A stretch of DNA of 64,000 nt from Candidatus Saccharimonadota bacterium. Its GTDB lineage: Bacteria > Patescibacteriota > Saccharimonadia > Saccharimonadales > Saccharimonadaceae. The stretch lies in NCBI GenBank assembly GCA_905372275.1, contig CAJPON010000003.1, positions 43,602 to 107,601 of the forward strand. Direction: 5' to 3'. A model generated the notes under the pieces. It did no database searches. It was given only the letters and a program-made list of their open reading frames with translations, and was not told the origin of the DNA. The number at the start of each line of letters is the position of its first letter. The first letter of the stretch is position 1. This document shows positions 55,122 to 63,555 of the stretch, one piece after another. The translations under genes were made by a program, and so were the position numbers.

Positions 55122-55732
55122 CCTTTCAGCTGCCGCATAAATCCGCGCAGCTGCGACGATGTCCGTTCAATCCTTTCGCTCGTCCAGTATTTATCCGGCG
55201 TGATATTATCGTCGCCCGTCGATTCCTCTTTGTAGCGGCCGATAATCTTGCCGTTCTTGACAATCGAGACATCCGGTACAAATATCCGCGGTTTGCCGTT
55301 ATCGTCTTTATCCAAATACGGCTCTAGTTTCTTGACCAATTTTTGGTAAACTTCGTTGTTGCTAGCGCGAGCATCGCGAATATTCAAATAGTATATTTTA
55401 TCAACGCCTTCAGCCCGAGCTGCCCGGTCAACGTGTTCGCTCAAATGCTGGCACCACGGACACTGCGGGAAGCCCAAGAAAACCACGCCGCTACCGCTAT
55501 CAAAAATATCAAGGATTTCTTTATCGCTAGCATAAACGAAGCGATTATTCGCCGCCACTCGCGGATATTCTGACTTGAATTTGGCGGCATCGGACACGTT
55601 AGTAGACGGATTTTTCGGTTGCTCGGCAGTATACTGGCGGTTATACCACAGTCCAGCCGCGGCTCCGCACAAGATGATTACCACAGAAACAACCGCAATG
55701 AATTTTTTGTTCATACCAACCCTCTTTTTCAT
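55118..55732 (-). CDS. Exported thioredoxin-like protein (CPWC)
   Basis: 204 residues (or 198 from a second ATG at 55714 with AGAGGG before it). One helix at about residues 10-27, then a thioredoxin-like domain with CPWC at 91-94 in VFLGFPQCPWCQHL, and NIRDARA, RIFVPDVSIVKNGKIIGR. The Pro loop reads IFVPDVSIV. Resembles bacteriocin-accessory or TlpA-like thiol proteins. Converges with the VanZ gene with a 4-base overlap. Confidence 0.85.
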   Translation of the reverse strand: MKKRVGMNKKFIAVVSVVIILCGAAAGLWYNRQYTAEQPKNPSTNVSDAAKFKSEYPRVAANNRFVYASDKEILDIFDSGSGVVFLGFPQCPWCQHLSEHVDRAARAEGVDKIYYLNIRDARASNNEVYQKLVKKLEPYLDKDDNGKPRIFVPDVSIVKNGKIIGRYKEESTGDDNITPDKYWTSERIERTSSQLRGFMRQLKG

Positions 55733-56100
55733 AATGTAGTATCCTTCTTATAATTTTTCTTAGCTTCCAACCAGCGGCGATTTTGCTCGGCTTTGTCTTC
55801 GATCTCAAAAATCTCAACCGGATATTTTTCGGCTTGCTTGGCAATTTTTGCAGCAATCGCTTCGGGGATATTGATATCAAAGCGCGCGGCAAATTGGATA
55901 GCATAAATAATGATATCGGCCAGTTCGCTCGCCATGTCGTCTTTGGTGCCGATATGTTTATCACTCCACTGGAAATATTCTAATAATTCATTAGCTTCCA
56001 GCGACAACGATATCGCCAAACCGCGCGAATCATTCGTCTTATCCCACTTCCGCGCGCGAATATGATCCATCACTAGTCCTTGCACTTCTTCAAATGTCAT
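55729..56100 (-). CDS. MazG-like nucleoside triphosphate pyrophosphohydrolase
   Basis: 123 residues from ATG 56100, which has a GGGGG purine site; an upstream in-frame start is less likely. The all-alpha NTP-PPase motifs are SLEANELLEYFQW (ExxE) and ELADIIIYAIQFA (ExxD). RTT-type members remove modified or excess nucleotides. The stop overlaps the start of the thioredoxin-like gene by 4 bases. Confidence 0.92.
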   Translation of the reverse strand: MTFEEVQGLVMDHIRARKWDKTNDSRGLAISLSLEANELLEYFQWSDKHIGTKDDMASELADIIIYAIQFAARFDINIPEAIAAKIAKQAEKYPVEIFEIEDKAEQNRRWLEAKKNYKKDTTL

Positions 56101-56254
56101 AATTCCCCCTTCTGGTGTAGCTTCACTATATAATTTCATTATACTACAGTACTCTTAACGACGGAGATAGACGTATTTAACAATAGATAATTAATTTATC
56201 TTTCGAATTAAACACCGTAAGAACATATAATGTCACATTTTTGCCTAAAATTCA

Positions 56255-56283
56255 TTGACATTTTATTCAAGTACTGATATATA
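56255..56283 (+). promoter_or_regulatory. Promoter of cassette A
   Basis: TTGACA (56255-56260), a 17-base spacer and TATATA (56278-56283). The block from AATTCATTGACATTTTATTC to TTAGCTTTTGCTCAA is repeated before cassette B. The stretch 56140-56250 is AT-rich and holds nothing else I recognise. Confidence 0.85.
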
Positions 56284-56297
56284 TATATTAGCTTTTG

Positions 56298-56340
56298 CTC
56301 AAGCTACAGTCTTAGGGCAAGAGTCGCCCTTTAGCTTGAG
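56298..56340 (+). ncRNA. 5' leader hairpin of cassette A
   Basis: Outer stem CTCAAGCTA / TAGCTTGAG (56298-56306 with 56332-56340) and inner stem AGGGC / GCCCT (56314-56318 with 56326-56330). Cassette B keeps the structure with different bases, so pairs have co-varied. It begins about where transcription should start. Could be a cis-acting RNA or a small RNA. Confidence 0.75.
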
Positions 56341-56367
56341 TGAAAGAGAACAGAAAGGAGGATGGTC

Positions 56368-56628
56368 ATGAACACCATCCTTGCTATCACCCTTGTCTCC
56401 ATTTACATCCTCGCGCCCATGGCGACCGCTCTGGCGGTCGCCATGAGAAACACTATTGGCATGATCGCAGGGGTCATCGCCATTGTTGTTTTCAGCGTTT
56501 CGTTCTGGATGACTTTCGAGCCATACGCCACCTCCAACACAACCGTTTTTGCATTTGCCGCTATGTGGCAAGTGTTCGGTAGTGTGGGTGTAATCTGTAA
56601 GGTGGCGGATGAGCTTGACATAATCTGA
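56368..56628 (+). CDS. Short hydrophobic protein of cassette A
   Basis: 86 residues from ATG 56368, with AAAGGAGG about 8 bases before it. Three hydrophobic stretches (about 2-22, 28-50, 60-78) and an acidic end (KVADELDII). Codon use is G+C-rich (CTC, GCG, GTC), unlike the chromosomal genes nearby. No family recognised. Sequence is unrelated to the protein of cassette B although both share the flanking elements. A small membrane protein or toxin are possible roles. Confidence 0.65.
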   Translation: MNTILAITLVSIYILAPMATALAVAMRNTIGMIAGVIAIVVFSVSFWMTFEPYATSNTTVFAFAAMWQVFGSVGVICKVADELDII

Positions 56629-56640
56629 CACCACTCGCGG

Positions 56641-56757
56641 GCTTAACGCCCGCTGAACTACTCGCTGAACGTCTCCCCGATTGAGATATCTTTCTTGATA
56701 TTTCCCGGGTTGAGACCCGGTTCGGTTTGAGATGTTCGGCGGGCTAGTTCACTGGAA
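56641..56757 (+). ncRNA. 3' compound hairpin of cassette A
   Basis: A 22-base arm (56654-56675) pairs with 56729-56751 with one mismatch, enclosing two smaller hairpins (around GATATC and CCCGGG). It begins 26 bases after the stop. GTTCGGCGGGCTA at its 3' arm is identical in cassette B. No T tract follows directly, so it is not a normal terminator. Confidence 0.72.
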
Positions 56758-56771
56758 TTATTTACCACGTT

Positions 56772-56990
56772 TTACAACATACTTTTTATTTGCTGGATAA
56801 TCGCTTCGACATCCAGCCCATGCTTTTTCCACAATTCAGCTACCGGACCGCTTTCGCCGAATTGGTCGTTGACACCAATCCGCAGAACCTTAACTGGCAA
56901 TGTCTGGCTGAGAATTTCCGCCACGGCGCTGCCAAAATCGCCGGGGTAATTACTGCGCTCATGATAGTTCATCCAACTGCGTATTGCGCC
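56772..56990 (-). pseudogene. Transketolase C-terminal remnant
   Basis: Minus-strand frame with NYPGDFGSAVAEILSQ, PVKVLRIGVNDQFGESGPVAEL and KHGLDVEAIIQQI, the last domain of transketolase. The other roughly 550 residues are absent; upstream the frame runs into rpiB. So only the 3' end of a tkt gene remains after a deletion. Confidence 0.8.
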
Positions 56991-57409
56991 GATTAAACCG
57001 CGGAGCGTTGGCATACGGCGTGTTTAGCCACGTCTCAACAATGCCTTTCCAAGCAGATTCATCATATTCCAAGATTCGCGCCGGCAAACACAGCACATTC
57101 GAGTCGTTATCATTACGCGTCATCTTTGCCTCAAAAGCATCCCAAATCGCACTGGCACGGATTCCCTTGAAACGGTTAGCCGCCATATACATGCCTTGAC
57201 TGCCGTCGCAAATCAAAATTGCTCGTGGGTCTTTACTGTCATCGCCGATCACTTTCAGCGCTGCCGCCTGGGCAAATTGCGGAAAATCATCGTCTGGATT
57301 CAATTCCACACCGCCGACATCTTGCACATCATAACCGTTTTCTGCCAAATATGCAAAAACTTTTTCTTTCAAAAAAGCCATAATGGTCTGAACCGAGATA
57401 GATTTTCAT
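56959..57409 (-). pseudogene. rpiB: Ribose-5-phosphate isomerase B, frameshifted
   Basis: ATG 57409 (TATACT ends 6 bases before) begins MKIYLGSDHYGF, the RpiB/LacAB N-terminus. In a six-base homopolymer (57371-57376) the frame slips; the second frame continues LKEKVFAYLAENGYDV, ILICDGSQGMYMAANRFKGIRA, and a normal C-terminus. RpiB interconverts ribose- and ribulose-5-phosphate. A single homopolymer change could be real, phase-variable, or a sequencing error. Confidence 0.8.
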
Positions 57410-57528
57410 GATTTCAGTATAAGCGATTTCGGAGGTTTTTGAGAGGGAAAGTTGGAGATTTCTCCAGAGGTGGAGCGTAATTACTTGACAGAAAGTACGT
57501 ACACTACCAAAAACCTTTGCAACCAAAA

Positions 57529-57582
57529 AGCAGGCCTCGTAGACTGTAGTTAAACTACTAATTACAGAAAGGAGGGCCTGCT
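57529..57582 (+). promoter_or_regulatory. Leader hairpin over the transposase ribosome site
   Basis: AGCAGGCCTC (57529-57538) pairs with GAGGGCCTGCT (57572-57582) with one bulge, covering the Shine-Dalgarno GGAGG and ending at the ATG. A perfect palindrome GTAGTTAAACTAC (57546-57558) lies inside. Hiding of the ribosome site is a known way for IS elements to keep transposase low. Confidence 0.65.
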
Positions 57583-58685
57583 ATGGCCTATACTCCAAGT
57601 CTCCCGAGCGAAAAGAGAAAGGCTTTTGCCTTTATCTTTTTTGAGGAGACGCCGGAGTATACCTTAAGTATTCTACCAATCCTAACCTGCCAAAAGCTAG
57701 AGCAATTGCTATGCGGCTGCTGGTTGTAGACCAGCTGCCTGTAACGGTTGTCGCCAGAAAGTGCGGTGTACATCGCAGCACTGTTTGGCGTTGGAAACAG
57801 AAATGGAATAAGTTCAATAAGCATGTTCGCCTAGAGAATGTAAATCGTCCTTCGCGGCTAGTCTCTAGTCCAAGCGGCATTTCTAGTTTTCGGCTGGCTG
57901 CTTGCCGTTGGCTTATACCCACTGAGTCATCCTGGCCGCACATTAGTCCGGCTGCCATTCCTGAGAAGATTGTCCGGCTTGTATTACATACGCGAGATAG
58001 ACTGAAACGTTGCGCTGAGGTAGTTTGGTACCATCTGGCAAAAATTGGCGTGAAAGCAGCGGACGGGACATTGCAGCTAGTTCAAATCAGTCTCTCCAGC
58101 GTTCGCCGTATTCTCAAGCGCCACCACCGCTTAGATGGTGCCAGAAAACCCAGAGTAAAGAGAGATAACTCAAAACGGCCATTGCCAATCCGTCCTGGCG
58201 AGCTTGTCCAAACCGACACTATTCACCACGTTGATCCGTATTCTAGAAAGAGACTGTATTACTACACAGTGATAGATCTCTACAGCCGGCTAGCTTACAC
58301 CGAACTACATACAGTATTGCGTCCAGGCTTAGCTGCGGCAGTTGTCTTGAGGGCGCAGGAGAAATGGCGTAGCTATGGCTTTACAACAATCTCTTTAGTA
58401 CAGTGCGACAACGGGCCGGAGTTTGGAAGATACTTCGCGCAAGAGTTAGAACGAGCTGGCATACAGCTGCGCCACAGCCGCCTCGGCAGGCCGAACGATA
58501 ACGCTCACGTAGAACGGTTTAACCGTACTTTGCAAGAGGAATGTATCGGGCACTATTGGCATAGAAGCGTACTGCTTCCGCGCCAGCGAGAGAAGCTCTC
58601 TCGCTACATTGACTTCTACAACAACAAGCGCATACACTTAGGCATACAGATGCGAACACCTGCGGAGATGTTGCAGAGGTGGTGA
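57583..58685 (+). CDS. IS481-like DDE transposase, with frame change near the start
   Basis: From 57711 the frame codes 324 residues: HTH (LPVTVVARKCGVHRSTVWRW), and the DDE core with LVQTDTIHHVD, LVQCDNGPEFG and HVERFNRTLQEECI. The natural start seems to be ATG 57583 with GGAGG, in another frame (MAYTPSLPSEKRK); the frames can join only between about 57645 and 57680. A six-T run at 57637-57642 lies just before, but a -1 slip there meets TGA. Thus it is either a frameshift mutation or a recoded start. Confidence 0.8.
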
Positions 58686-58700
58686 GGTGATACGAATTCA

Positions 58701-58729
58701 TTGACATTTTATTCTATTAGTGATATATA
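58701..58729 (+). promoter_or_regulatory. Promoter of cassette B
   Basis: TTGACA (58701-58706), 17 bases, TATATA (58724-58729), almost identical to the promoter of cassette A. Confidence 0.85.
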
Positions 58730-58741
58730 TATTAGCTTTTG

Positions 58742-58786
58742 CTCAAAGTTTCGGATAAAGGGCGGAAGTCGCCCTTTAGCTTTGAG
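58742..58786 (+). ncRNA. 5' leader hairpin of cassette B
   Basis: Outer stem CTCAAAG / CTTTGAG (58742-58748 with 58780-58786), inner stem AGGGCG / CGCCCT (58759-58764 with 58770-58775). Same layout as in cassette A with compensating changes in the outer stem. Confidence 0.75.
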
Positions 58787-58815
58787 TAAGCTCTCTCTCG
58801 GAAAGGGAAGTCCTG

Positions 58816-59034
58816 ATGTACAGAAAATCATCTGCGGCGGACATCGCAATCGTGAGCGCCGTCTGGCTGGTCAATACCGCGGTCGCCGCGGTGGCGATCG
58901 TGATGCTCTCCGCGATTCTGCGCGGAGCGGGTGCGACGTGGATGCCAGAGATTTCTTTCTGGCAGGCAATCCTGTTGCGCTTGATCTTCAAGTCCCTCCT
59001 TTGGGACGCGCTCAAGGTGACACCCAGAGACTGA
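58816..59034 (+). CDS. Short hydrophobic protein of cassette B
   Basis: 72 residues, start ATG 58816 with AAGGGA about 8 bases before it. Hydrophobic segments at about 8-32 and 45-62, with charged ends (MYRKSS and KVTPRD). Codon use is G+C-rich and unlike the neighbours. It does not resemble the protein of cassette A in sequence, only in size and hydrophobicity. No family recognised. Confidence 0.62.
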   Translation: MYRKSSAADIAIVSAVWLVNTAVAAVAIVMLSAILRGAGATWMPEISFWQAILLRLIFKSLLWDALKVTPRD

Positions 59035-59050
59035 AGACTCACAAGGGCTC

Positions 59051-59163
59051 TGCCCGCCGAAAATAGCTCGCCGAATGCGTTCAATCTGATTGAGACAGTT
59101 ACTTGTTTCTCGGATTGAAAGATCCGCATTCAGCTTGAGCTCGTTCGGCGGGCTATTTTCATT
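59051..59163 (+). ncRNA. 3' compound hairpin of cassette B
   Basis: A 17-base stem (59059-59075 with 59144-59160, one G-T pair) encloses GAATGCG / CGCATTC (59073-59079 with 59125-59131) and TTCAATC / GATTGAA. Layout and the GTTCGGCGGGCTA block are shared with cassette A. Confidence 0.72.
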
Positions 59164-59172
59164 GATATTATG

Positions 59173-60291
59173 TTATTCCCACCTAAACAACTTAATCGCG
59201 GCGATGTAGATAACGAGAGTCCAGGCGGCGACGGCGCCGATTTGCGGCAAGACTTCGATGAGGCTAGCCTGCTCGGTCATAATCAGACGGAAACCATCCA
59301 CAACCGGCGTCATTGGGATAAATTGCGTTACGCCGCGCAACCATTCTGGAAAGAGGAATGCCGGAAAGAATGCTCCAGACAGAAACATCATCGGGAAAGA
59401 AATCAAATTAGACAGAGGAGCTGATTGATTTTCGTTCTTCGCCCAACCGCCGATTAATAATCCTAAACCCACCATCATCATCGCCGAAATCACCGACATC
59501 AATGAGAACAGTAGCCAATCGCCGCGCATATTAAAATGGAACAGCAGCATGCCGACAACAATCATCATCGTCAAACTGAGCAGCGAAATAATCGTGTAGT
59601 GAATCGCCATAGAAATAATCAGCTGCCCCGAGGTGAATGGCGCTGCACGCAGCCGTCGGTAGGAGCCGCGCTGTTTTTCGGCTGGCATTTGATTGGCCAG
59701 ACCAAAGATGCCCATACTCATCAAGCTAAACGCCAGCAGCCCGGTAAAGGTATAATCAAACGACTTCAGCTGCTCGTCGCCAACAGCTTTGCCAGCGGCT
59801 TTCAACGGCGCTTCTGGCTGGCCCATGTGCATATTAATTTTATTGGCAATCTGGTTCATCACTGCTGTTAAGGCGCTACCAGTTTGCTCGGAACCTTTGG
59901 CGTATAGCACGTTAATTGTACCAGTCGGGCGAGCATCTCTGCCTTCTCCCTTTACTTTGCCAAAATCGCTGGGCAGTTCAATGATACCGTTCAACTCCGA
60001 ACGCTTGAGCTTCTCGCGCGCTTCATTCATGTCCTTGACATCTTTGATTTTAAGAATTGAGTCTTTGACATTGTCTTTGGCGCCCTTGACGAAACCTTTG
60101 GCAAATTCCGTCTGCGAATTATTGATAATCGCGATGTCAAAGCTGGTCGATTGATTATTAAAAATCGAACCGAACACCAACAAGAAGATGAGCGGAAACA
60201 GGAAGGTAAAGAACAGCGACATTTTATCGCGAATGAAACGTTTTTGCTGGGCGCGCACTTGCCCAAATACACCAGTCCAATATTTTTTCAT
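59173..60291 (-). CDS. ABC-2 type exporter permease
   Basis: 372 residues. One N-terminal helix (FTFLFPLIFLLVFGSIFNNQ), an outer domain of about 150 residues, then five helices with the ABC-2 signature region (MFLSGAFFPAFLFPEWLRGVTQFIPMTPVVDGFR). Resembles YadH/DrrB/YhfS-type exporters of drugs, lipids or glycans. The gene starts 2 bases after the ATPase stop. Confidence 0.94.
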   Translation of the reverse strand: MKKYWTGVFGQVRAQQKRFIRDKMSLFFTFLFPLIFLLVFGSIFNNQSTSFDIAIINNSQTEFAKGFVKGAKDNVKDSILKIKDVKDMNEAREKLKRSELNGIIELPSDFGKVKGEGRDARPTGTINVLYAKGSEQTGSALTAVMNQIANKINMHMGQPEAPLKAAGKAVGDEQLKSFDYTFTGLLAFSLMSMGIFGLANQMPAEKQRGSYRRLRAAPFTSGQLIISMAIHYTIISLLSLTMMIVVGMLLFHFNMRGDWLLFSLMSVISAMMMVGLGLLIGGWAKNENQSAPLSNLISFPMMFLSGAFFPAFLFPEWLRGVTQFIPMTPVVDGFRLIMTEQASLIEVLPQIGAVAAWTLVIYIAAIKLFRWE

Positions 60292-60292
60292 A

Positions 60293-61057
60293 CTAATCCC
60301 GAATCGCCTTTCCTGTTAAGTCAATAAATACGTCTTCTAAATTGGCCTGCTCGACAACTTGCTTTTTCTTGAAACCGCGCGCCAGTAGTTGCTGGATCAG
60401 ATTATGTGGCGTATCAATAGTGATGATTTTGCCATTATCCATAATCGCCAAGCGGTCGCACAGCAACTCAGCCTCGTCCATGTAATGCGTGGTCAGCACG
60501 ATAGTAATACCTTCATCGCGAATCTCTTTGATCAAATCCCACAGATTACGGCGAGCCTGCGGATCAAGGCCAGTGGTCGGCTCGTCAAGGAATAGAACCG
60601 TCGGGTTATTGACCAACGTCGAGGCAATAGCGAAACGCTGCTTCTGCCCACCCGAGAGCTGCTCGACGTAGCTTTTGGCCTTGTCGGTCAATTGCACCTT
60701 GGCCAGCAGCGCGTCAGCGTCGACCGTTTGTCCATACAGGCTAGCGAACATTTTCAGCTGTTCGCGCAGGGTTAGCTTGTCATAAAACATCGTCGATTGC
60801 AGCTGGATACCAATGATGTTTTTAATGTGCTTCGGCTGCTTAGCAACATCTATTCCGTCGATAGTCGCCGTGCCGCCATCAATCGGCCGGAGCGCCTCCA
60901 GCATCTCTAGCGTCGTCGTTTTGCCAGCACCGTTGGGGCCGAGGATACCGAAGATCTCGCCTTTCTTGACCTCAAACGACACGCTGTCGACGACATTCTT
61001 GCCATCGTAAGTCTTGACGAGTTGGTCAACTGTTATGATTGGTTCGGGTTGAGCCAT
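60293..61057 (-). CDS. ABC-2 exporter ATPase (DrrA/CcmA type)
   Basis: 254 residues: GPNGAGKTT, LSGGQKQRFAIA, TVLFLDEPTTGLDPQ, LTTHYMDEAE and a DrrA-like end with ANLEDVFIDLTGKAIRD. Partner of the permease downstream. AAAGGAA precedes the ATG. Confidence 0.96.
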   Translation of the reverse strand: MAQPEPIITVDQLVKTYDGKNVVDSVSFEVKKGEIFGILGPNGAGKTTTLEMLEALRPIDGGTATIDGIDVAKQPKHIKNIIGIQLQSTMFYDKLTLREQLKMFASLYGQTVDADALLAKVQLTDKAKSYVEQLSGGQKQRFAIASTLVNNPTVLFLDEPTTGLDPQARRNLWDLIKEIRDEGITIVLTTHYMDEAELLCDRLAIMDNGKIITIDTPHNLIQQLLARGFKKKQVVEQANLEDVFIDLTGKAIRD

Positions 61058-61139
61058 ATAAATTCCTTTCTACTCCCTAGCAGAGAAACATCGCGTACGG
61101 TGATCGCTCGCTTTTGAGATTATTATAGCACAAAAAACC

Positions 61140-61700
61140 CTATTTCACCGGTGCGGTTTTGAATAACGCCCATGCTGCTAGCATAGAGTAATTAACAATC
61201 TGACCGTTAGAAATCATCTGCTCAAGTTTGTTAATTTCTAACCAATTGCTAGAGATAAATTCGGTATCATCTGGCTGGAGCGAATAATTATCTCGAAAAG
61301 CGCCGCGCGCACAGACAACGTACAGCTTGGCACTAGTACGGCGATTGTCGGCATAAAACCAGCCAATTTGCTGAAAATCTTCCGCCAAAATATTAGATTC
61401 TTCCGCCAATTCGCGCTGGGCAGCTTGCTCGGGAGTCTCGCCTTCTTCAATTTTACCGCCAGGAAATTGATACAATATATCATCAACCGGATACGAATAT
61501 TCCCGCTGAATAAGCACTTTGCTGCCGTTTTGGCAAATGATAATCACACCGCCTTTACCCTGGTATACTTGCCGCAAATATAACGACCTTTTGCCATCTG
61601 GCAATTCTACCTTATCCTCTGCCAATACTATCCGCGGATGCATAAAAACCACCCGCGACGACAAATGGCGCCATTTCTGCGGTTTGCTGTGTCTATTCAT
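61140..61700 (-). CDS. NUDIX hydrolase (ADP-ribose pyrophosphatase-like)
   Basis: 186 residues with the Nudix box GGKIEEGETPEQAAQRELAEES (GxEx7RExxEE pattern, about residues 83-105). QREYSYPVDDILYQFPGG before the box matches the ADP-ribose pyrophosphatase branch. It likely cleaves ADP-ribose or similar dinucleotides. Confidence 0.93.
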   Translation of the reverse strand: MNRHSKPQKWRHLSSRVVFMHPRIVLAEDKVELPDGKRSLYLRQVYQGKGGVIIICQNGSKVLIQREYSYPVDDILYQFPGGKIEEGETPEQAAQRELAEESNILAEDFQQIGWFYADNRRTSAKLYVVCARGAFRDNYSLQPDDTEFISSNWLEINKLEQMISNGQIVNYSMLAAWALFKTAPVK

Positions 61701-61833
61701 CTTTATAAAACTCTGTTAAATGATTTGACTTGATATTTGAAAGGTATGCTTCACATCTTATCCATTGCTTAAACATAACATTTGCCTCAATTACATTTTA
61801 ACAGTCAAACAACTTTCGCGATATAATTATTAC

Positions 61834-62478
61834 ATGAAGCACCAGCAGGCGGCGGCACCCAAATTTTTCTCAAGGAAACGATGTATTATCTTAAGCGTAA
61901 TTACACTGTTGCTTACTACATCGGGCGCAGTCATTGCTCAGCCGAAAATTGCCGATAAGCTGTCGTCTCTTATTAATTCCACGCATCTCGACAGGTCGCC
62001 TGGCGAAGCGGCTTTTCCAGATATTGATACGGCAAATTTAAGCCCAACTCGCCAAAAAATTATCAGCCTAGCAAAGACTGAATTCAAGGCGCAATCCGCT
62101 GGCGCCAAGTTCAGCCAAGGCGCAGAAGAGGCGTGGTGCGCTAATTTTGTGAGCTGGATCATGTATCAAGCGGGCGCGCCGCTGAAAAATCCGCATACTG
62201 GCGGCTGGCGCATCCCAGGGACGTTTACCTTGCGCGAGTATTACGAAGCAGCCGGCCGGTTCAAGCCTGCTAATTCCGGCTACCAACCGCTTCCTGGCGA
62301 CGCGGCAATTTACCGCAATTCGCCAGTGTTCGGCGACCATGCTAACATCGTCTTGAAAAATGATAACGGCGTGCTAACCACTGTCGGCGGCAACGAAGCA
62401 AACCGCATCCGCGTGTTCGTCAATCATGACAAGCAATATGACGGACTGCTGGGATACGGCGTACCAACAGATAACTAA
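61834..62478 (+). CDS. Exported CHAP-like peptidoglycan amidase/endopeptidase
   Basis: 214 residues from ATG 61834, since TATAAT ends 6 bases before it. One helix or signal anchor at about 15-36, a short linker, then a CHAP-like domain with Cys102 in EEAWCANFVSWIM and His169 in FGDHANIVL; GDAAIY and VGGNEANRI are typical. Such enzymes cut peptidoglycan, either the cell's own or that of a host. Confidence 0.88.
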   Translation: MKHQQAAAPKFFSRKRCIILSVITLLLTTSGAVIAQPKIADKLSSLINSTHLDRSPGEAAFPDIDTANLSPTRQKIISLAKTEFKAQSAGAKFSQGAEEAWCANFVSWIMYQAGAPLKNPHTGGWRIPGTFTLREYYEAAGRFKPANSGYQPLPGDAAIYRNSPVFGDHANIVLKNDNGVLTTVGGNEANRIRVFVNHDKQYDGLLGYGVPTDN

Positions 62479-62522
62479 CTTTTCCAGTCAGCGCTGCTTT
62501 CTTAAACTAAAACGTAGTCAGC

Positions 62523-63437
62523 TTATCGTTTCCGCAAAAAGAATCCGCCCAGCGCGCAGGCCGCCACGATGCTAACCACAGTGATTTTCCAAAACATCAG
62601 CGGATCATTATCACCAGGCACCGGCACGTTCATGCCAAACAACCCAGCAATCATCGTTGGGATAGTCAGCGCCACGGTGATTACCGTCAGCAAGCGAATT
62701 GTCTCATTCAGGCGGGTATCCATCACTGCCCGGTAGCTGTCGCGGACGTTAGTAATAGTACGTAGCAAGCTCTTACAACGGGCAATTACCTGCTCCAAAT
62801 CGATCGACAAATCCTCAACATCCTCTTTATCATCAGCCCGCAGACGCAGGCCGCTGGTCGCTAGCAGTTTCTCGACCGCCCAGTTCATCGGGATGAGTGC
62901 GTCCAGGTAGTCGTTCAGCTTGCGCTCGTATTCCGCCAGCGTAGCAATATCTTTAACCCGCAGCGTATGAATATTATCAGTCGCCGCCCGCATCTGACGA
63001 TTAATCGCTGCCACCCGCCGCTGATATTGCCTGGATATCGCGTCAATCATGTCAACCAACAACTCAACCGGCCGGTCGGTGCGCGAACGCGCTTGGTCGA
63101 TAAACGGCTGCCACAACCTGCCCAAGCTGTCGCGCGACAATGTCACGGCATAGTCCTTATTCAAGCAAAACAAAATCGGCGTAGTAAAATCGTTAAAATC
63201 ATCATCGGTATCTGGCAACCGGGCGATTAGATACGTCCAATCGTCGTCGATCTCCAGGCGCGGCACTTCATGCGGATCAAGCGCATCGCTCAGCAAATCA
63301 TTATCAAGCCCCAATGCCAGCAGCTCGGCCAGCTCGTCCTCGCTCGGCCGCTCGCAGCGCACCCACGAACCCGCCTGCAGGCGTTCTAGCGGCTTGATTT
63401 GCTGATTTTTAGCACTTGAATGAAGATATTGCAGCAT
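62523..63437 (-). CDS. corA: CorA-family magnesium/divalent cation transporter
   Basis: 304 residues. A large cytoplasmic N-terminal part with long helices ends in two C-terminal helices; the pore motif GMN is in LFGMNVPVPGD. The C-terminus is basic (FFLRKR). Forms a pentameric Mg channel. Confidence 0.95.
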   Translation of the reverse strand: MLQYLHSSAKNQQIKPLERLQAGSWVRCERPSEDELAELLALGLDNDLLSDALDPHEVPRLEIDDDWTYLIARLPDTDDDFNDFTTPILFCLNKDYAVTLSRDSLGRLWQPFIDQARSRTDRPVELLVDMIDAISRQYQRRVAAINRQMRAATDNIHTLRVKDIATLAEYERKLNDYLDALIPMNWAVEKLLATSGLRLRADDKEDVEDLSIDLEQVIARCKSLLRTITNVRDSYRAVMDTRLNETIRLLTVITVALTIPTMIAGLFGMNVPVPGDNDPLMFWKITVVSIVAACALGGFFLRKR

Positions 63438-63555
63438 TCTCTTTTTATACTATAATTTACTGATATTTTCAATGATTTTGGCGTCTAGACAGGTAGAGAA
63501 AGGTCTCAGAGACAGCCCAGCACCCCTAACATATTACAAATGTTATACTATATCT

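Larger units (their letters stand above)
57480..58690 (+). mobile_element. Insertion-sequence-like element (ends not defined)
   Basis: One DDE transposase gene with its own leader. I could not find clear terminal inverted repeats or a target duplication. CAGAGGTGG occurs both before the element (about 57461) and at the transposase end (about 58674), which might mark ends. It lies right next to cassette B, whose conserved block starts 5 bases after the stop. Confidence 0.6.

Noticed and set aside
56299..56634. Minus-strand frame of 111 codons (His/Gly/Asp-rich) opposite to cassette A
   Set aside because: It runs against the promoter and Shine-Dalgarno of the plus-strand gene and through the RNA hairpin; composition looks like a shadow frame.
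57480..58690. Terminal inverted repeats for the IS element
   Set aside because: I compared both flanks by eye and found only a short direct repeat (CAGAGGTGG), not a convincing inverted pair; ends are left undefined.
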